NCBI GenBank assembly: GCA_019423745.1
Contig: JAHZAV010000009.1
Coordinates: forward strand, 1 to 64,000
Length of the DNA: 64,000 bases
Direction: 5' to 3'
DNA from: Lachnospiraceae bacterium
GTDB taxonomy: Bacteria; Bacillota; Clostridia; Lachnospirales; Lachnospiraceae
The notes under the pieces are model-generated. The model made no database searches. It saw only the letters and a program-made list of their open reading frames with translations, and was not told the DNA's origin. The position numbers were made by a program, and so were the translations under genes. Positions 1 to 8,746 of the stretch are shown one piece after another. Numbering within the stretch: position 1 is the first letter of the stretch; each line of letters starts with the position of its first letter.

Positions 1-187
1 AAGATTTGGAATATGATCAGCTGACATTAAATGAATATATAGACCCGTTCACGGGCAATGTCGTCAACTTAAGTGTTATGCAGGTGTTTTTTGAAATTCA
101 ATGGGATGGATTATTTATTTCTTTCCATGAAAAATAAACCTGTCTTACAACAAGTCATGAAAGTGGTCTCTTATAGGATTTCAGTAT

Positions 188-1450
188 TCATATACAAGGT
201 TTATCATTCATGCAATATTTTCGTCTGGTATATTTTTTATGTCTTGGAAACTGCCTTCCGGGGCGTATTTCTGAGCGATTTCTTATGGCTTCTTCTACTA
301 TGTCATCTATTAATGTAATGATCTTTTTGGTATGGATGGTCAAAAGAGTGAGAATATTTGTTTTCGTTTGATTTATAATAAAATTTTTATTTGCTTGATA
401 TCGATGTTTGTTTTTTCTGTGATTTTTTATTTTCGGGTCAGCAGCATTTTTTATCACAGCGGAAAGATTCGAAAGAAAAACTGCAGCATAAAAATCCTGC
501 TTGATGATTTCAGGCTTATATCCGCTGAAAGATTCCAACTTATATGATATTTTCAGTTCTTTATAACGACTTTCTATACCCCATCGTAAAAAATAAAGTT
601 CTTTAAAAGTATCCAGCGTGAATGTCAAATCAGTAATATTTGTCACAAGATATTCTGTAGTTCCATCTGGAAGAGTAAGATGTATGATTCTAAGCGATAA
701 AGGAGTTTTTTTACCTTTAGGCCAATAGCTGATACTGGTGTCCGAATTATCTGTATGAATAAGCTTTTTAAAAGATTTAGATAGTCTCATTACAAAGAAA
801 AGATTGCAACAGATTAGTTTTTGAAATAAGTCATAAGAAGGATAACCTCGATCAAACAAAAATATATGTGATCCTGCTACATTTAACCTTGTAAAAAAAT
901 CAATATGTTTGCAGGCAGCTGTCCTCTCATTTAATCGATACTCTCCTATATAGGCATCTACTATAATCCCTTCCAGAACATCATATAGCAGTGAAGTAGA
1001 AGCCAGTGGTTCTTCTATACCATACTGATTTGGATTGCTTCCCCAAAATCTAATATTTTCCTTAGATATTGGGATTTGGATTGTAGAGCCATCAACGGCA
1101 TAAATATGAAAGCCATGCCATAAAGAGAATGTTTTCTTTTCGGAATAATATAAACCAGAAAAAGTCTGACATAATTCCAGGCAGGCATTAGAGGATACTT
1201 TTTGCCGAGCTTTTGAAACGGCTTGCTTTGATATATATGGTATTTTCAAATGAGGAAAAATCTTTCGCAAGTTTGCCAAATTTATGTTGATAGATTTATT
1301 TTCTCTGGCAAGAATAAAATATATTACATGAGTAAAAGAGAACTTACGCTGACGAGAAAAACCTTTCGCCAAACGATGTCTTTGATGAAAAGATTCAGAC
1401 TGGATCAGATTTTTTGTTTCCATGATAATTTTTTTAAGAATATTTTTCAT
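188..1450 (-). CDS. IS4-family DDE transposase
   Basis: The transposase catalyses cut-and-paste movement of its IS. Visible motifs: an Asp in YAVDGSTIQIP, DRGYPSY in the middle (second catalytic Asp region), and the family signature with catalytic Glu in YFLRWGIESRYKELK (the Y-(2)-R-(3)-E-(6)-K type box of IS4 proteins). I chose ATG at 1450 (MKNILKK). An in-frame start at 1516 would read through a 10-bp inverted repeat (1460-1491) that lies directly upstream and contains the only G-rich ribosome-binding stretch. The frame is intact, about 420 residues, so the element may be active. Confidence 0.9.
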   Translation of the reverse strand: MKNILKKIIMETKNLIQSESFHQRHRLAKGFSRQRKFSFTHVIYFILARENKSININLANLRKIFPHLKIPYISKQAVSKARQKVSSNACLELCQTFSGLYYSEKKTFSLWHGFHIYAVDGSTIQIPISKENIRFWGSNPNQYGIEEPLASTSLLYDVLEGIIVDAYIGEYRLNERTAACKHIDFFTRLNVAGSHIFLFDRGYPSYDLFQKLICCNLFFVMRLSKSFKKLIHTDNSDTSISYWPKGKKTPLSLRIIHLTLPDGTTEYLVTNITDLTFTLDTFKELYFLRWGIESRYKELKISYKLESFSGYKPEIIKQDFYAAVFLSNLSAVIKNAADPKIKNHRKNKHRYQANKNFIINQTKTNILTLLTIHTKKIITLIDDIVEEAIRNRSEIRPGRQFPRHKKYTRRKYCMNDKPCI

Positions 1451-1459
1451 AAATATATA

Positions 1460-1491
1460 CCCCGCAATTCGTTTTATAATCAATTGCGGGG
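1460..1491. promoter_or_regulatory. Inverted repeat just upstream of the IS4 transposase start
   Basis: Arms CCCCGCAATT (1460-1469) and AATTGCGGGG (1482-1491) are perfectly complementary with a 12-nt loop. In transposase mRNA read from outside the IS, this hairpin would hide the GGGG preceding ATG 1450. IS10 and IS50 are known to block expression from read-through transcripts in this way; that role here is inferred. Confidence 0.55.
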
Positions 1492-1592
1492 CAACATTTT
1501 TTGATGAACTTGTCAAGTGCTTTTTTAATTTTCTTAAGTTGACGACATTGCCCGTTCACGGGGGAGCCGGTAAGAAAAGGCAGAAAGAAATA

Positions 1593-1766
1593 AGCCTAAA
1601 AGGCTAAGCCGGAAACGGAAGCAATAAGCATATCCCAAGGGGATGCGCAGGAAGGAGAAGGCACTGAGACAGGCCCTTCAGGGCCAGCCTGTGAAAAGCA
1701 GTGCAAGAGGCGGACCCTTTCAGTGCGCCTTCCGGGCGCAAGCAGGGAAGAGCCCCTTATAGGGGC
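1593..1766. repeat. Cluster of five G+C-rich short hairpins
   Basis: Hairpins in order: AGCCT-aaa-AGGCT (1593-1605), ATCCC-aag-GGGAT (1632-1644), a longer nested stem 1661-1704 (GCACTG/CAGTGC, then ACAGGC/GCCTGT, then GGCC-cttca-GGGCC type apex), TGCGCC/GGGCGCA (1724-1740) and GCCCC-ttata-GGGGC (1752-1766). There is no ORF here. The cluster is cut at about 1788 by the IS256-family element; two more G+C-rich palindromes follow on the far side (3251-3287). It could be a structured RNA or part of a mobile-element end. Function is unknown. Confidence 0.6.
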
Positions 1767-1788
1767 AGAGCGAGCCTGTGAAGAAAAG

Positions 1789-3238
1789 TCTGTAAATAGG
1801 ATTCTTCTATGATAAGAACGGGTGAAAGGCTTGAAAATAAGCTTTTCACCCCTGTTTTATATATACCATCCGTTTGATGGCATGTCAATAACAGGCGGCT
1901 TTTCCGTCTGCTTTAACCTGGATATGGATTTAATCTGGCAGTCGTCCTTCATACATAATGCTCAACTCACCATAGACCTGGCCCCAGTTTCGGATGGTAG
2001 TTGTCCATTTTTTGGTAGCTTCAAAGGTGGCCAGATACAGGGCTTTCAGCAGTGCTGTATCGCTCGGAAAAACGCTTCTCTGCTGGTTGAGTCTCCGATA
2101 GGTGGAATTTAATGATTCTATGGCATTGGTCGTATATATGACCTTCCGCACATCTGTTGAAAATTTGAAAATCGGAGAAATCGCATCCCAGTTATCTTTC
2201 CAGCGTTTCATGGAGTTCGGATATTTAGGCGTCCATTTCTCTGTTACCCGGTCAAGTGCGTCCAGAGCTTTCTTCTCGTCAGATGCCTGATAGATTGTTT
2301 TTAAATCCGTTGCAAAGGCTTTCCTGTCTTTATCCGGAACATATTTCAGCGTATTCCGTACCTGATGCACGATACAGCGCTGATACTCTGTTTTCGGAAA
2401 GGCAGCTGCAATAGCTTCCTTGATCCCGGTCAGGCCATCTGCACAAAGGATCAGGATATCTTTTACCCCGCGGTTTTTTAATTCATTCAGGACAGACAGC
2501 CAGTATTTAGAGCTCTCATTATCACCAACCTGAATGGTGAGGACTTCTTTCTTGCCATCTGTATTTATACCCAAAATCACATATGCAGCCAGTTTTCGGA
2601 TGATGCCGTTATCACGTACAGAATAGTGAATTGCATCAATAAAAAGGATCGGATATATTTCATCCAAAGGCCGATTTTGCCAATCCTCTATTTGCGGCAG
2701 GATCTTATCCGTCACATCTGAGATAAAACCTTCAGATGTTTCAAAACCGTAAATATCCTCTATGGTCTCTGAAATCTGCCGGGTTGTCATTCCCTTTGCA
2801 TACATGGATATGATCTTCTGGTCAATATCTGAGATATCTTTCTGGCGTTTTTTGACCACCTGCGGCTGGAAGGTTGATTTGCGGTCCTGCGGGACTTCGA
2901 TTTCCATAGATCCGTAACTGCTGTTTACCCGTTTGCGCTTATAGCCATTCCGATAATCGTCATTATCAGAGCGTTCGGACTTTTCATAGCCAAGATGATC
3001 GTCCATTTCTGCTTCCATCATTTCCTTAATAGTCCCGCCAAGAAGATCCTTCAAGGCATCCTGGATATCTTCAGCGGTCTGAATGTCGTATTCTTCCAGG
3101 AGTTGATGGATAATGTTTCGTTTTCCTTCCGTCATTTGTACCCGATGAACAGGTTTCTTTTGTTTTGCCATAATAAAAGGCCCTCCTATGATTTAGATTT
3201 TATCATAGAAGAACCTCTTGTATTTACGTATTTACAGA
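1789..3238 (-). mobile_element. IS256-family insertion sequence
   Basis: The element contains one intact mutator-type transposase and has imperfect inverted ends: TCTGTAAATA followed by TTCTTCTATGATAA on the left (from 1789), and the same two blocks in inverse orientation on the right (to 3238), where the blocks are separated by about 11 extra bases resembling a small duplication (the sequence CGTAAATAC repeats AAATAC). No matching 8-9-bp target duplication is obvious, so the exact ends are approximate and one side may have been rearranged after insertion. Confidence 0.75.
1930..3171 (-). CDS. IS256-family (mutator-type) transposase
   Basis: This full-length 413-residue transposase carries the IS256 DDE triad in recognisable contexts: Asp in LFIDAIHYSVRD, Asp in ILCADGLTGIKEA, and Glu in TTNAIESLNSTYRR near the C-terminus. 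A CIVHQVRNTLKYV block, typical of the family, lies between the second Asp and the Glu. ATG at 3171 is preceded by AGGAGGG about 9 nt upstream, so the start is firm. The frame is uninterrupted. It is the only gene of the element. Confidence 0.95.
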   Translation of the reverse strand: MAKQKKPVHRVQMTEGKRNIIHQLLEEYDIQTAEDIQDALKDLLGGTIKEMMEAEMDDHLGYEKSERSDNDDYRNGYKRKRVNSSYGSMEIEVPQDRKSTFQPQVVKKRQKDISDIDQKIISMYAKGMTTRQISETIEDIYGFETSEGFISDVTDKILPQIEDWQNRPLDEIYPILFIDAIHYSVRDNGIIRKLAAYVILGINTDGKKEVLTIQVGDNESSKYWLSVLNELKNRGVKDILILCADGLTGIKEAIAAAFPKTEYQRCIVHQVRNTLKYVPDKDRKAFATDLKTIYQASDEKKALDALDRVTEKWTPKYPNSMKRWKDNWDAISPIFKFSTDVRKVIYTTNAIESLNSTYRRLNQQRSVFPSDTALLKALYLATFEATKKWTTTIRNWGQVYGELSIMYEGRLPD

Positions 3239-3576
3239 AAAACTTTCACACTGCCGGCAGAGCAAACCACCGGCTAAGCCGGTGGTTATGATTTTTGCTT
3301 CTTCCGTTACTTTATCCCCCATTCCATGTTAACCGATATTAGTTTTAGACAAAAGTACTACCGTTTCAACGGTATTACCAGATTCCCACAAAATCTCATG
3401 CTAAGTTATTACTAATCAACTAAGTTTTATATTCCTCTGAAATTCCCCAAAATCCTTCTCTTATCCATTTGGACAAAATTTTATTGTTCATCCACTTCAA
3501 TTATATTTGGGCCTTCCATATGTCAAAAACTATTTTGTGAAGCTACATATTTCCCAAATCCCCAAAACCGAATCAA
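3239..3576. other. Gene-free stretch between IS256 element and kinase gene
   Basis: No credible ORF. Two palindromes sit at the left: CTGCCGGCAG (3251-3260) and ACCACCGGC-taa-GCCGGTGGT (3266-3286). The second is a strong hairpin resembling the subterminal hairpins of IS200/IS605-type elements or an intrinsic terminator without a long T-run. The rest is A+T-rich and shows nothing else I can support. Confidence 0.5.
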
Positions 3577-4923
3577 CTATCCAGTCAATTTTACCATTCT
3601 AATTAAATAATTTGTATTTAATCGAATACGTTTATATCCGTTCCCTAACCCATCACCGATTCGGCTATACAATGGTACTGGCTTTTCATCAAACGAAAAC
3701 TTAACAGAGTGAAGAATATATGTCATATCCTTTTTCATACAAATATCATCAAGTGCAATTTCAATTACCTTTTTTCTTCCCCCATAATACGGATTAAGTA
3801 TTTCTATTTCATAAAGGTTATCTTCAATATATCTTGCTTTTTTCAAGGGAAGAAGCATCGATTCTTTTCCTGCATCAATAAAAACTAGACCTACGGTATG
3901 TGCCATATTATTAAGTATTTTCAAAATTGCGTCGGGTTCTTTATATATCTGTTCATCCGAAGGAATAGTAAAACTATTATGTTTTGCCTGTTCATCATAT
4001 TTCAAATCCATCAAAGTTTGACGAGGCATGGTACCTCTTATTACCCTTAATTGGTCTTCTATATAACTCAAACAACCTTCGATATCAATCCGTTCCCAAT
4101 AATAATGTTTTGTTGCCTCCTCCATCAAACGATGCAATGGTTCTGCCGTTTCAATCTGAAACTTTTCTTTATCGATATAAACATCTTTGCGATTTCTCGA
4201 GTATTCTTCCAAAAATCCACTGTTATTACAATTAAGCACCATCCAAATTGTTTTCGCATACAAATAAACATCAGATTTTTGGTAATCCACACCATTAATT
4301 TCCTCAACTGACTGAAATTCAGGTGGACGAATTGCCCGTGGGCCTAGAGGCTCATTCATTTCTGTTATGTGTTCATCTGCATCAGCACTATTCCTAACAA
4401 GCCCAAAATCAGATAGACATAATTGCCCATCGAATAGCAAAAGATTCTTTGGCTTAATATCTCTATGTACAAAGCCAAGTTTATGTAATTGCCTTATGCA
4501 ATTCCCCAAATCAAACATCTGCTCCATTTTTTGCAAAACAGAGAATTTATGTGGATTATACTGTTCTGCTTTTGGCATTAGATACCATAATATATCTGAT
4601 TCTTCTTCACAATATACTGAAGTATCATATATAGGAATAATTCCGCTAACTTTATCTTGAAAAGAAAGAACTGTTTCAATTTCTTTTTTAAATCGCTGCT
4701 TTCTCTTTTCTAGTTTTTTCTCTTCATTTGGTGTTGCATCCAAAAACTTGATAGCGTAATCTCTTTTTTGTGGTAACGAATCCCCGCCCTCAATAATGTC
4801 TGCAACATAAACTACTCCATTTCCACCGTTTCCTATTTTTTTCTTAATGAGATACGTTCCACGTTTTCCTATCACCTTCGAACCCATTCTGGAAGAGATA
4901 CTAGTACCAGCCATTTTCAGCAT
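3577..4923 (-). CDS. Serine/threonine protein kinase with an uncharacterised C-terminal region
   Basis: This is a Hanks-type kinase. Counting from the Met at 4914, the glycine loop IGNGGNGVVY is at residues 27-36, the ATP-binding Lys is in AIKFLD (56), the catalytic loop HRDIKPKN at 150-157, DFG at 169-171 and a PPE equivalent of APE at 197-199, so it should be catalytically competent. From about residue 300 to 445 there is a second region with no family I recognise and no transmembrane segment. Two starts are possible, 4923 (MLKM) and 4914 (MAGT); AAAGGA lies just upstream. Either start overlaps the 3' end of the 1241-residue gene, implying translational coupling and joint function. The pairing of a soluble kinase with a large STAND-like protein in an IS-rich island suggests anti-phage or similar conflict function (inference). 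Confidence 0.85.
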   Translation of the reverse strand: MLKMAGTSISSRMGSKVIGKRGTYLIKKKIGNGGNGVVYVADIIEGGDSLPQKRDYAIKFLDATPNEEKKLEKRKQRFKKEIETVLSFQDKVSGIIPIYDTSVYCEEESDILWYLMPKAEQYNPHKFSVLQKMEQMFDLGNCIRQLHKLGFVHRDIKPKNLLLFDGQLCLSDFGLVRNSADADEHITEMNEPLGPRAIRPPEFQSVEEINGVDYQKSDVYLYAKTIWMVLNCNNSGFLEEYSRNRKDVYIDKEKFQIETAEPLHRLMEEATKHYYWERIDIEGCLSYIEDQLRVIRGTMPRQTLMDLKYDEQAKHNSFTIPSDEQIYKEPDAILKILNNMAHTVGLVFIDAGKESMLLPLKKARYIEDNLYEIEILNPYYGGRKKVIEIALDDICMKKDMTYILHSVKFSFDEKPVPLYSRIGDGLGNGYKRIRLNTNYLIRMVKLTG

Positions 4924-7900
4924 CCATCCTTTCTCTTTCAGAGTCTTTCTTATAGCTTTCATACAATCCATAAAAAATCTTTGCAGTTTTTGGATAATAA
5001 GGTTCTAAATACTGAGCATTCTCTTTAAACTCCTTCGCCATCCTAAGTTCTTCTTTTCCTGCTGAAGGACTGAATACGCCACGACGATTATAAACGGCTA
5101 CCTGATACTCTCTGTTCATCTTCTCATCACCATATTTCTCAATCATTTTTCTGACTGCTTCACATGGTTCATGACCATCAGTACCTAACGGTGAAAAAGA
5201 GAACAAACGTCCGAGAGTTACAGCAAACAAGCTTTCTTGATCATTTCCAATCAACAATTGTCTATATTTTTCTATCCATTGTTCCAGTTGTTCTTCTGAC
5301 ACTTCTCCATTATTTTCTGCCGGACAAAATCGTGCCTTCTCATAAACTGTATACATATTGTGAATGTACGTCTGATCTTTCGAATGATTTTCCACTGTGC
5401 CATGATCCTTTTTAAATACACCTTCTACCAATTGAGCAAATAGTTCCGGGGACTGCTTGATCATATGATGGAAGCATTTCATATTCTTCCAATCCAATAA
5501 ATTCATAAACATAATCTCAAGTTGAGAGATTCGGATACACTTTTGCGGATCATCGATATAAACCTCTTGAATCACACCTATAAGCTGTTTAACATGATAG
5601 CTGGTCATCTGATTACCATCTGAATGTGGCATACTCTCAATATCTTCAAAACACTCAAAAATCTGTTCCGCTGACAAAGGATTTTGATAGTGAATTCTAT
5701 GAATCTGATCCAGATACACATCAAGAGTAGCATATTTTTTACACTCCGCTAATGCCCAAGACTTATTGTACTCATCACAATAAAAACAGTTTTTCCAAAA
5801 CTCTTTTTTTATCGGTTCAGAGGCGAATGTAACAAGCGGAATTTCTTTGGTTCTATGGGCTTCTATCTTATATACTTCCGCCAAAATTTCCGCCGAACAA
5901 CCATGATTTGATAAATCCTCAATAATTGTATCACATGGTATAGCCTCACTACTTCCTATTCCTCTTAAATAGTCAATTGCAATTGCGCCAGATGTTTGAA
6001 CTGCCAATAGTTTTTTAAACGTTACATAATCCCATTTCCCCCCATTCCAATACTTAGCCAGATAATTTCCCAAAGTAGAAAACGATTCTTGGGCGCAAAC
6101 CTTTGCCAATACAGTTAAATCATAGCCATGCGATTGGAATTCTACTAATTTATCTCGAATCAGCTCTTGTGTAGCTGATTCGTTATCATCACTTTCCCCT
6201 TTTTGTTTATAAGGAACAGGATGAAGAAGTGGATAATCATGATTGTTTGCGAATAAATAGCTATATTCGTATTCCGGAATTTTAATATTAATTTTATCAA
6301 GAAGTTTTTCGTATTCAGCAATTTTTTCTTCTGGCATTGACCAATCTGAAGACGAAAAATATCTATGTTTATAGATGAGATGTCTAATCTCATTTTTAAT
6401 CCGCATTACTTCTTCATCAGACATTTGGCTAAGTTCATACAAAAGTTGTTCAAAAATGTTCTTAGTTAAATTTTCAGGCACCTCGCCTGATAAATCAATC
6501 ATTTTCTTCCAACGATCTACCGAAAAATCCATGTGCTTTATAAGAAGTTCAAAATAGCCCAAATGCGCCTTTCTCATTTCAGCTATAGTAGTTGCCTGTG
6601 CTTTTTCATACTCCCGATATTTTGGTGATGATAACTCACCAAACATACTTCTTCCACTATTATTAATTGCCGAATACAAGTATTCCCATGTATTATCATA
6701 ATCAGTATCAAAAGCAATTTCGGCCGCTGCTAATTTTTTCTCCGCAGTCCGAAGAGAAGAGAAATTCATCCATGTACAAAATATTTTTGAGAAAATATCC
6801 TTAGGAGAATTCGATTTATATTCAAAATGGCAGGCGTCCAATTTCAAAAGACATCTAAACGCCGGCCAAAAATACTCTCTTTGACAAAGGAACTGTTCAA
6901 TTCCCCACAGAATATCAATATAAGCATTTCTTCCGAAAAGGAAATCACTTGATTGATTTTGAAATAGGCATAGAAGTCCTGTATCTTCATTCAACTCGTT
7001 TTCAAGTCTTTCCAACGTGGTTTCTGGAGATATTTCACAGAGTTCTCTCCAGAATTTAGATATGTAAATCCACTGTTTTTCAGTTTTTACACAATTTAAT
7101 ACTTCCGATACCAATCTGTTTAAGGTTAATTGCGTTTCTTCGTCATTCTGATATGCGCCTTTAATGAGCAATGTTTTCAACATACCTTTTCGCATTGTTT
7201 CAGACCAAAATAACTTTTCGCCTTTAAACTGTGCTATCAATCTTTCACGGCTATCATAAGTAAAAAGATCCTCTGATTCATTAATCACTTCAAATACAGC
7301 CATGACAAATGATTGCCAAATCTTTTCGTTAGTCAGAACATTAAGATAGCTCCATATATTTTCCGTGCTTGCCAAATAGTATGAAATAGATCCATTACGC
7401 TTTATCATGTACAGGAGAGGATCTTCTCCTTTCGCATATGGAAGAACCTCTTCTAAGAATCTATCATATGAATCACCATACAAAGATTCAATGATTAATT
7501 TATCACCTTCGATTTCTTCCCAACTTCCAATGAGGAGACATGTCTTTTTCGCTCTATCACTAACACGCTCCATCCAAGAAGGTACTTTTAAATATTCCCC
7601 TCTAAACAGTTGTTTTTTCATCTGTGCATATAGGCCATGCGTATCTGCTAAAAGAGCATAGGCTTTATCATACTCCATTCCCGCTTCTTTTAAGCATCTT
7701 GATAACGTGTCCCGCGTTCTTGGACGTAACTCTAAAACTTTCTTGCTAAATACTGGAGTATTCTCATCTATCACAAAAATATTAGTGTTATTCTCAATTG
7801 CTACAATTTCTTCCGCATAGAACCAAGGAATGTACACATTCCCTTCATTTTCCAATACATGAAGTTTATTCCATGACTCTATATCTTTAACAATGTAAAT

Positions 7901-8626
7901 AGGACGTTTGTCATTAAGTCTCCACAATTCATTAAGGACACAGTAAATAGTCTCTTCTCTGCTACGTCCCCTCACAAAGACTAATTCTTCATATCTCTGA
8001 TTTTCAAATTCATCTTGAAAATGCTCATCATCAACTATAAAAAATTCTATTCCAATAGATGGATTCTGAGTTTTTCTTCTAAGCTCGATATCCATTTGTC
8101 CAGAAGATGCTATTGCTACTTGCTCACGATTGTAAATTGCAAGCTCATTTGACATCTTATCGATTCGATTTTGTAATTCCAGAAAACTACTTTCCTGCTC
8201 TTCTTTCCATTCCTGTAGGAAATAATGTTCATATTTATCAGGAGCGATTGTTTTTAGCTGTTCGAGCACTGCATAAATTATTTTTATTGTGTAAGTTTCA
8301 GCAACTTCATAAGGAATTTCATACTTGTTCATCATTTTCATAAGAGAATTATACAGTCTATGTTTCAATTCATATCCTTCGTCAGATTTTAATTCCTTCG
8401 CTATCTGAGTTAAATTTTCTCTCGACAATACAAGTTCTAAATCCTCAAAAAAAGAATTCTCTTCCTGTTCATTTTTAATAAAGAATTCTCCTGTACCAAC
8501 AATTAATTTCTTCCATGCCTGTAATTCTCTAAATTTTTTTACCGCACTCTCTCCAACTGAAGTCAGAACATTCTGCATCTCGTTAGAACCAAGGGATACA
8601 ATAGCATCTAGTAATAGTTCAACCAT
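4901..8626 (-). CDS. Large uncharacterised protein with degenerate P-loop, putative defence-associated
   Basis: A 1241-residue protein of no family I can name with certainty. The N-terminal 130 residues are helical and mixed-charge. A beta-strand-like segment FVRGRSREETIY (about 217-228) sits where STAND/NACHT NTPases have their P-loop, but lacks GKT/S, and is followed by a strand pattern (RPIYIVKD, NIFVIDEN) reminiscent of a degenerate ATPase core. The remaining ~800 residues are alpha-helical, rich in Trp, Tyr and Leu, compatible with a repeat-type sensor region. No signal peptide or membrane segment. ATG 8626 is preceded by AAGGAG. The 3' end overlaps the protein kinase start, so the two are co-translated. 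Lone genes of this size next to kinases, ISs and a KilA-N gene are typical of defence islands; function is inferred, not shown. Confidence 0.8.
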   Translation of the reverse strand: MVELLLDAIVSLGSNEMQNVLTSVGESAVKKFRELQAWKKLIVGTGEFFIKNEQEENSFFEDLELVLSRENLTQIAKELKSDEGYELKHRLYNSLMKMMNKYEIPYEVAETYTIKIIYAVLEQLKTIAPDKYEHYFLQEWKEEQESSFLELQNRIDKMSNELAIYNREQVAIASSGQMDIELRRKTQNPSIGIEFFIVDDEHFQDEFENQRYEELVFVRGRSREETIYCVLNELWRLNDKRPIYIVKDIESWNKLHVLENEGNVYIPWFYAEEIVAIENNTNIFVIDENTPVFSKKVLELRPRTRDTLSRCLKEAGMEYDKAYALLADTHGLYAQMKKQLFRGEYLKVPSWMERVSDRAKKTCLLIGSWEEIEGDKLIIESLYGDSYDRFLEEVLPYAKGEDPLLYMIKRNGSISYYLASTENIWSYLNVLTNEKIWQSFVMAVFEVINESEDLFTYDSRERLIAQFKGEKLFWSETMRKGMLKTLLIKGAYQNDEETQLTLNRLVSEVLNCVKTEKQWIYISKFWRELCEISPETTLERLENELNEDTGLLCLFQNQSSDFLFGRNAYIDILWGIEQFLCQREYFWPAFRCLLKLDACHFEYKSNSPKDIFSKIFCTWMNFSSLRTAEKKLAAAEIAFDTDYDNTWEYLYSAINNSGRSMFGELSSPKYREYEKAQATTIAEMRKAHLGYFELLIKHMDFSVDRWKKMIDLSGEVPENLTKNIFEQLLYELSQMSDEEVMRIKNEIRHLIYKHRYFSSSDWSMPEEKIAEYEKLLDKINIKIPEYEYSYLFANNHDYPLLHPVPYKQKGESDDNESATQELIRDKLVEFQSHGYDLTVLAKVCAQESFSTLGNYLAKYWNGGKWDYVTFKKLLAVQTSGAIAIDYLRGIGSSEAIPCDTIIEDLSNHGCSAEILAEVYKIEAHRTKEIPLVTFASEPIKKEFWKNCFYCDEYNKSWALAECKKYATLDVYLDQIHRIHYQNPLSAEQIFECFEDIESMPHSDGNQMTSYHVKQLIGVIQEVYIDDPQKCIRISQLEIMFMNLLDWKNMKCFHHMIKQSPELFAQLVEGVFKKDHGTVENHSKDQTYIHNMYTVYEKARFCPAENNGEVSEEQLEQWIEKYRQLLIGNDQESLFAVTLGRLFSFSPLGTDGHEPCEAVRKMIEKYGDEKMNREYQVAVYNRRGVFSPSAGKEELRMAKEFKENAQYLEPYYPKTAKIFYGLYESYKKDSERERMDAENGWY

Positions 8627-8719
8627 ATTTAAATCACTCCTTAATCGACGGCCAAAACTATGCCACTACTCTATAAATCATGTACACATACTCATAAGAA
8701 AACTAAGAAAGTAGTTTCT

Positions 8720-8746
8720 ATTATATTTTGCTTTATCTATTTACTT
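8720..8746 (-). promoter_or_regulatory. Possible promoter -10 for the 1241-residue gene
   Basis: On the minus strand a perfect TATAAT lies at 8725-8720, about 95 nt upstream of ATG 8626 and just after the KilA-N stop at 8747. No good -35 hexamer is visible at 17 bp, so the call is weak. It would let the kinase pair be transcribed separately from the KilA-N gene. Confidence 0.3.

Larger units (their letters stand above)
56..1550 (-). mobile_element. IS4-family insertion sequence, complete, with 18-bp inverted repeats and 12-bp target duplication
   Basis: The left end CAATGTCGTCAACTTAAG (56-73) and the right end CTTAAGTTGACGACATTG (1533-1550) are perfect inverted repeats. Both are flanked by the direct repeat CCCGTTCACGGG (44-55 and 1551-1562). 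The duplication itself has inverted arms (CCCGT/ACGGG). An element of 1495 bp carrying one DDE transposase with a 12-bp duplication fits the IS4 family, whose duplications are about 9-13 bp. Perfect ends and duplication point to a recent insertion by transposition. Confidence 0.93.
3..1593 (+). pseudogene. 3' end of an unrecognised ORF split by the IS4-family element
   Basis: An open frame enters from the left edge (codons from base 3) and runs into the IS at 55. If the IS (56-1550) and one copy of the 12-bp duplication are removed, the frame continues through 1561 and stops at TAA 1591-1593. The restored C-terminus reads LTLNEYIDPFTGEPVRKGRKK in two parts (LTLNEYIDPFTG before, EPVRKGRKK after the insertion). 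The basic tail and clean stop make this a convincing coding 3' end. I do not recognise the family; such short conserved tails occur in accessory proteins of integrative elements, but that is only an impression. The 5' part lies outside the window. Confidence 0.55.

Noticed and set aside
3266..3286. Hairpin as sole proof of an IS200/IS605 element
   Set aside because: No tnpA or tnpB gene remains in the window; kept only as a possibility.
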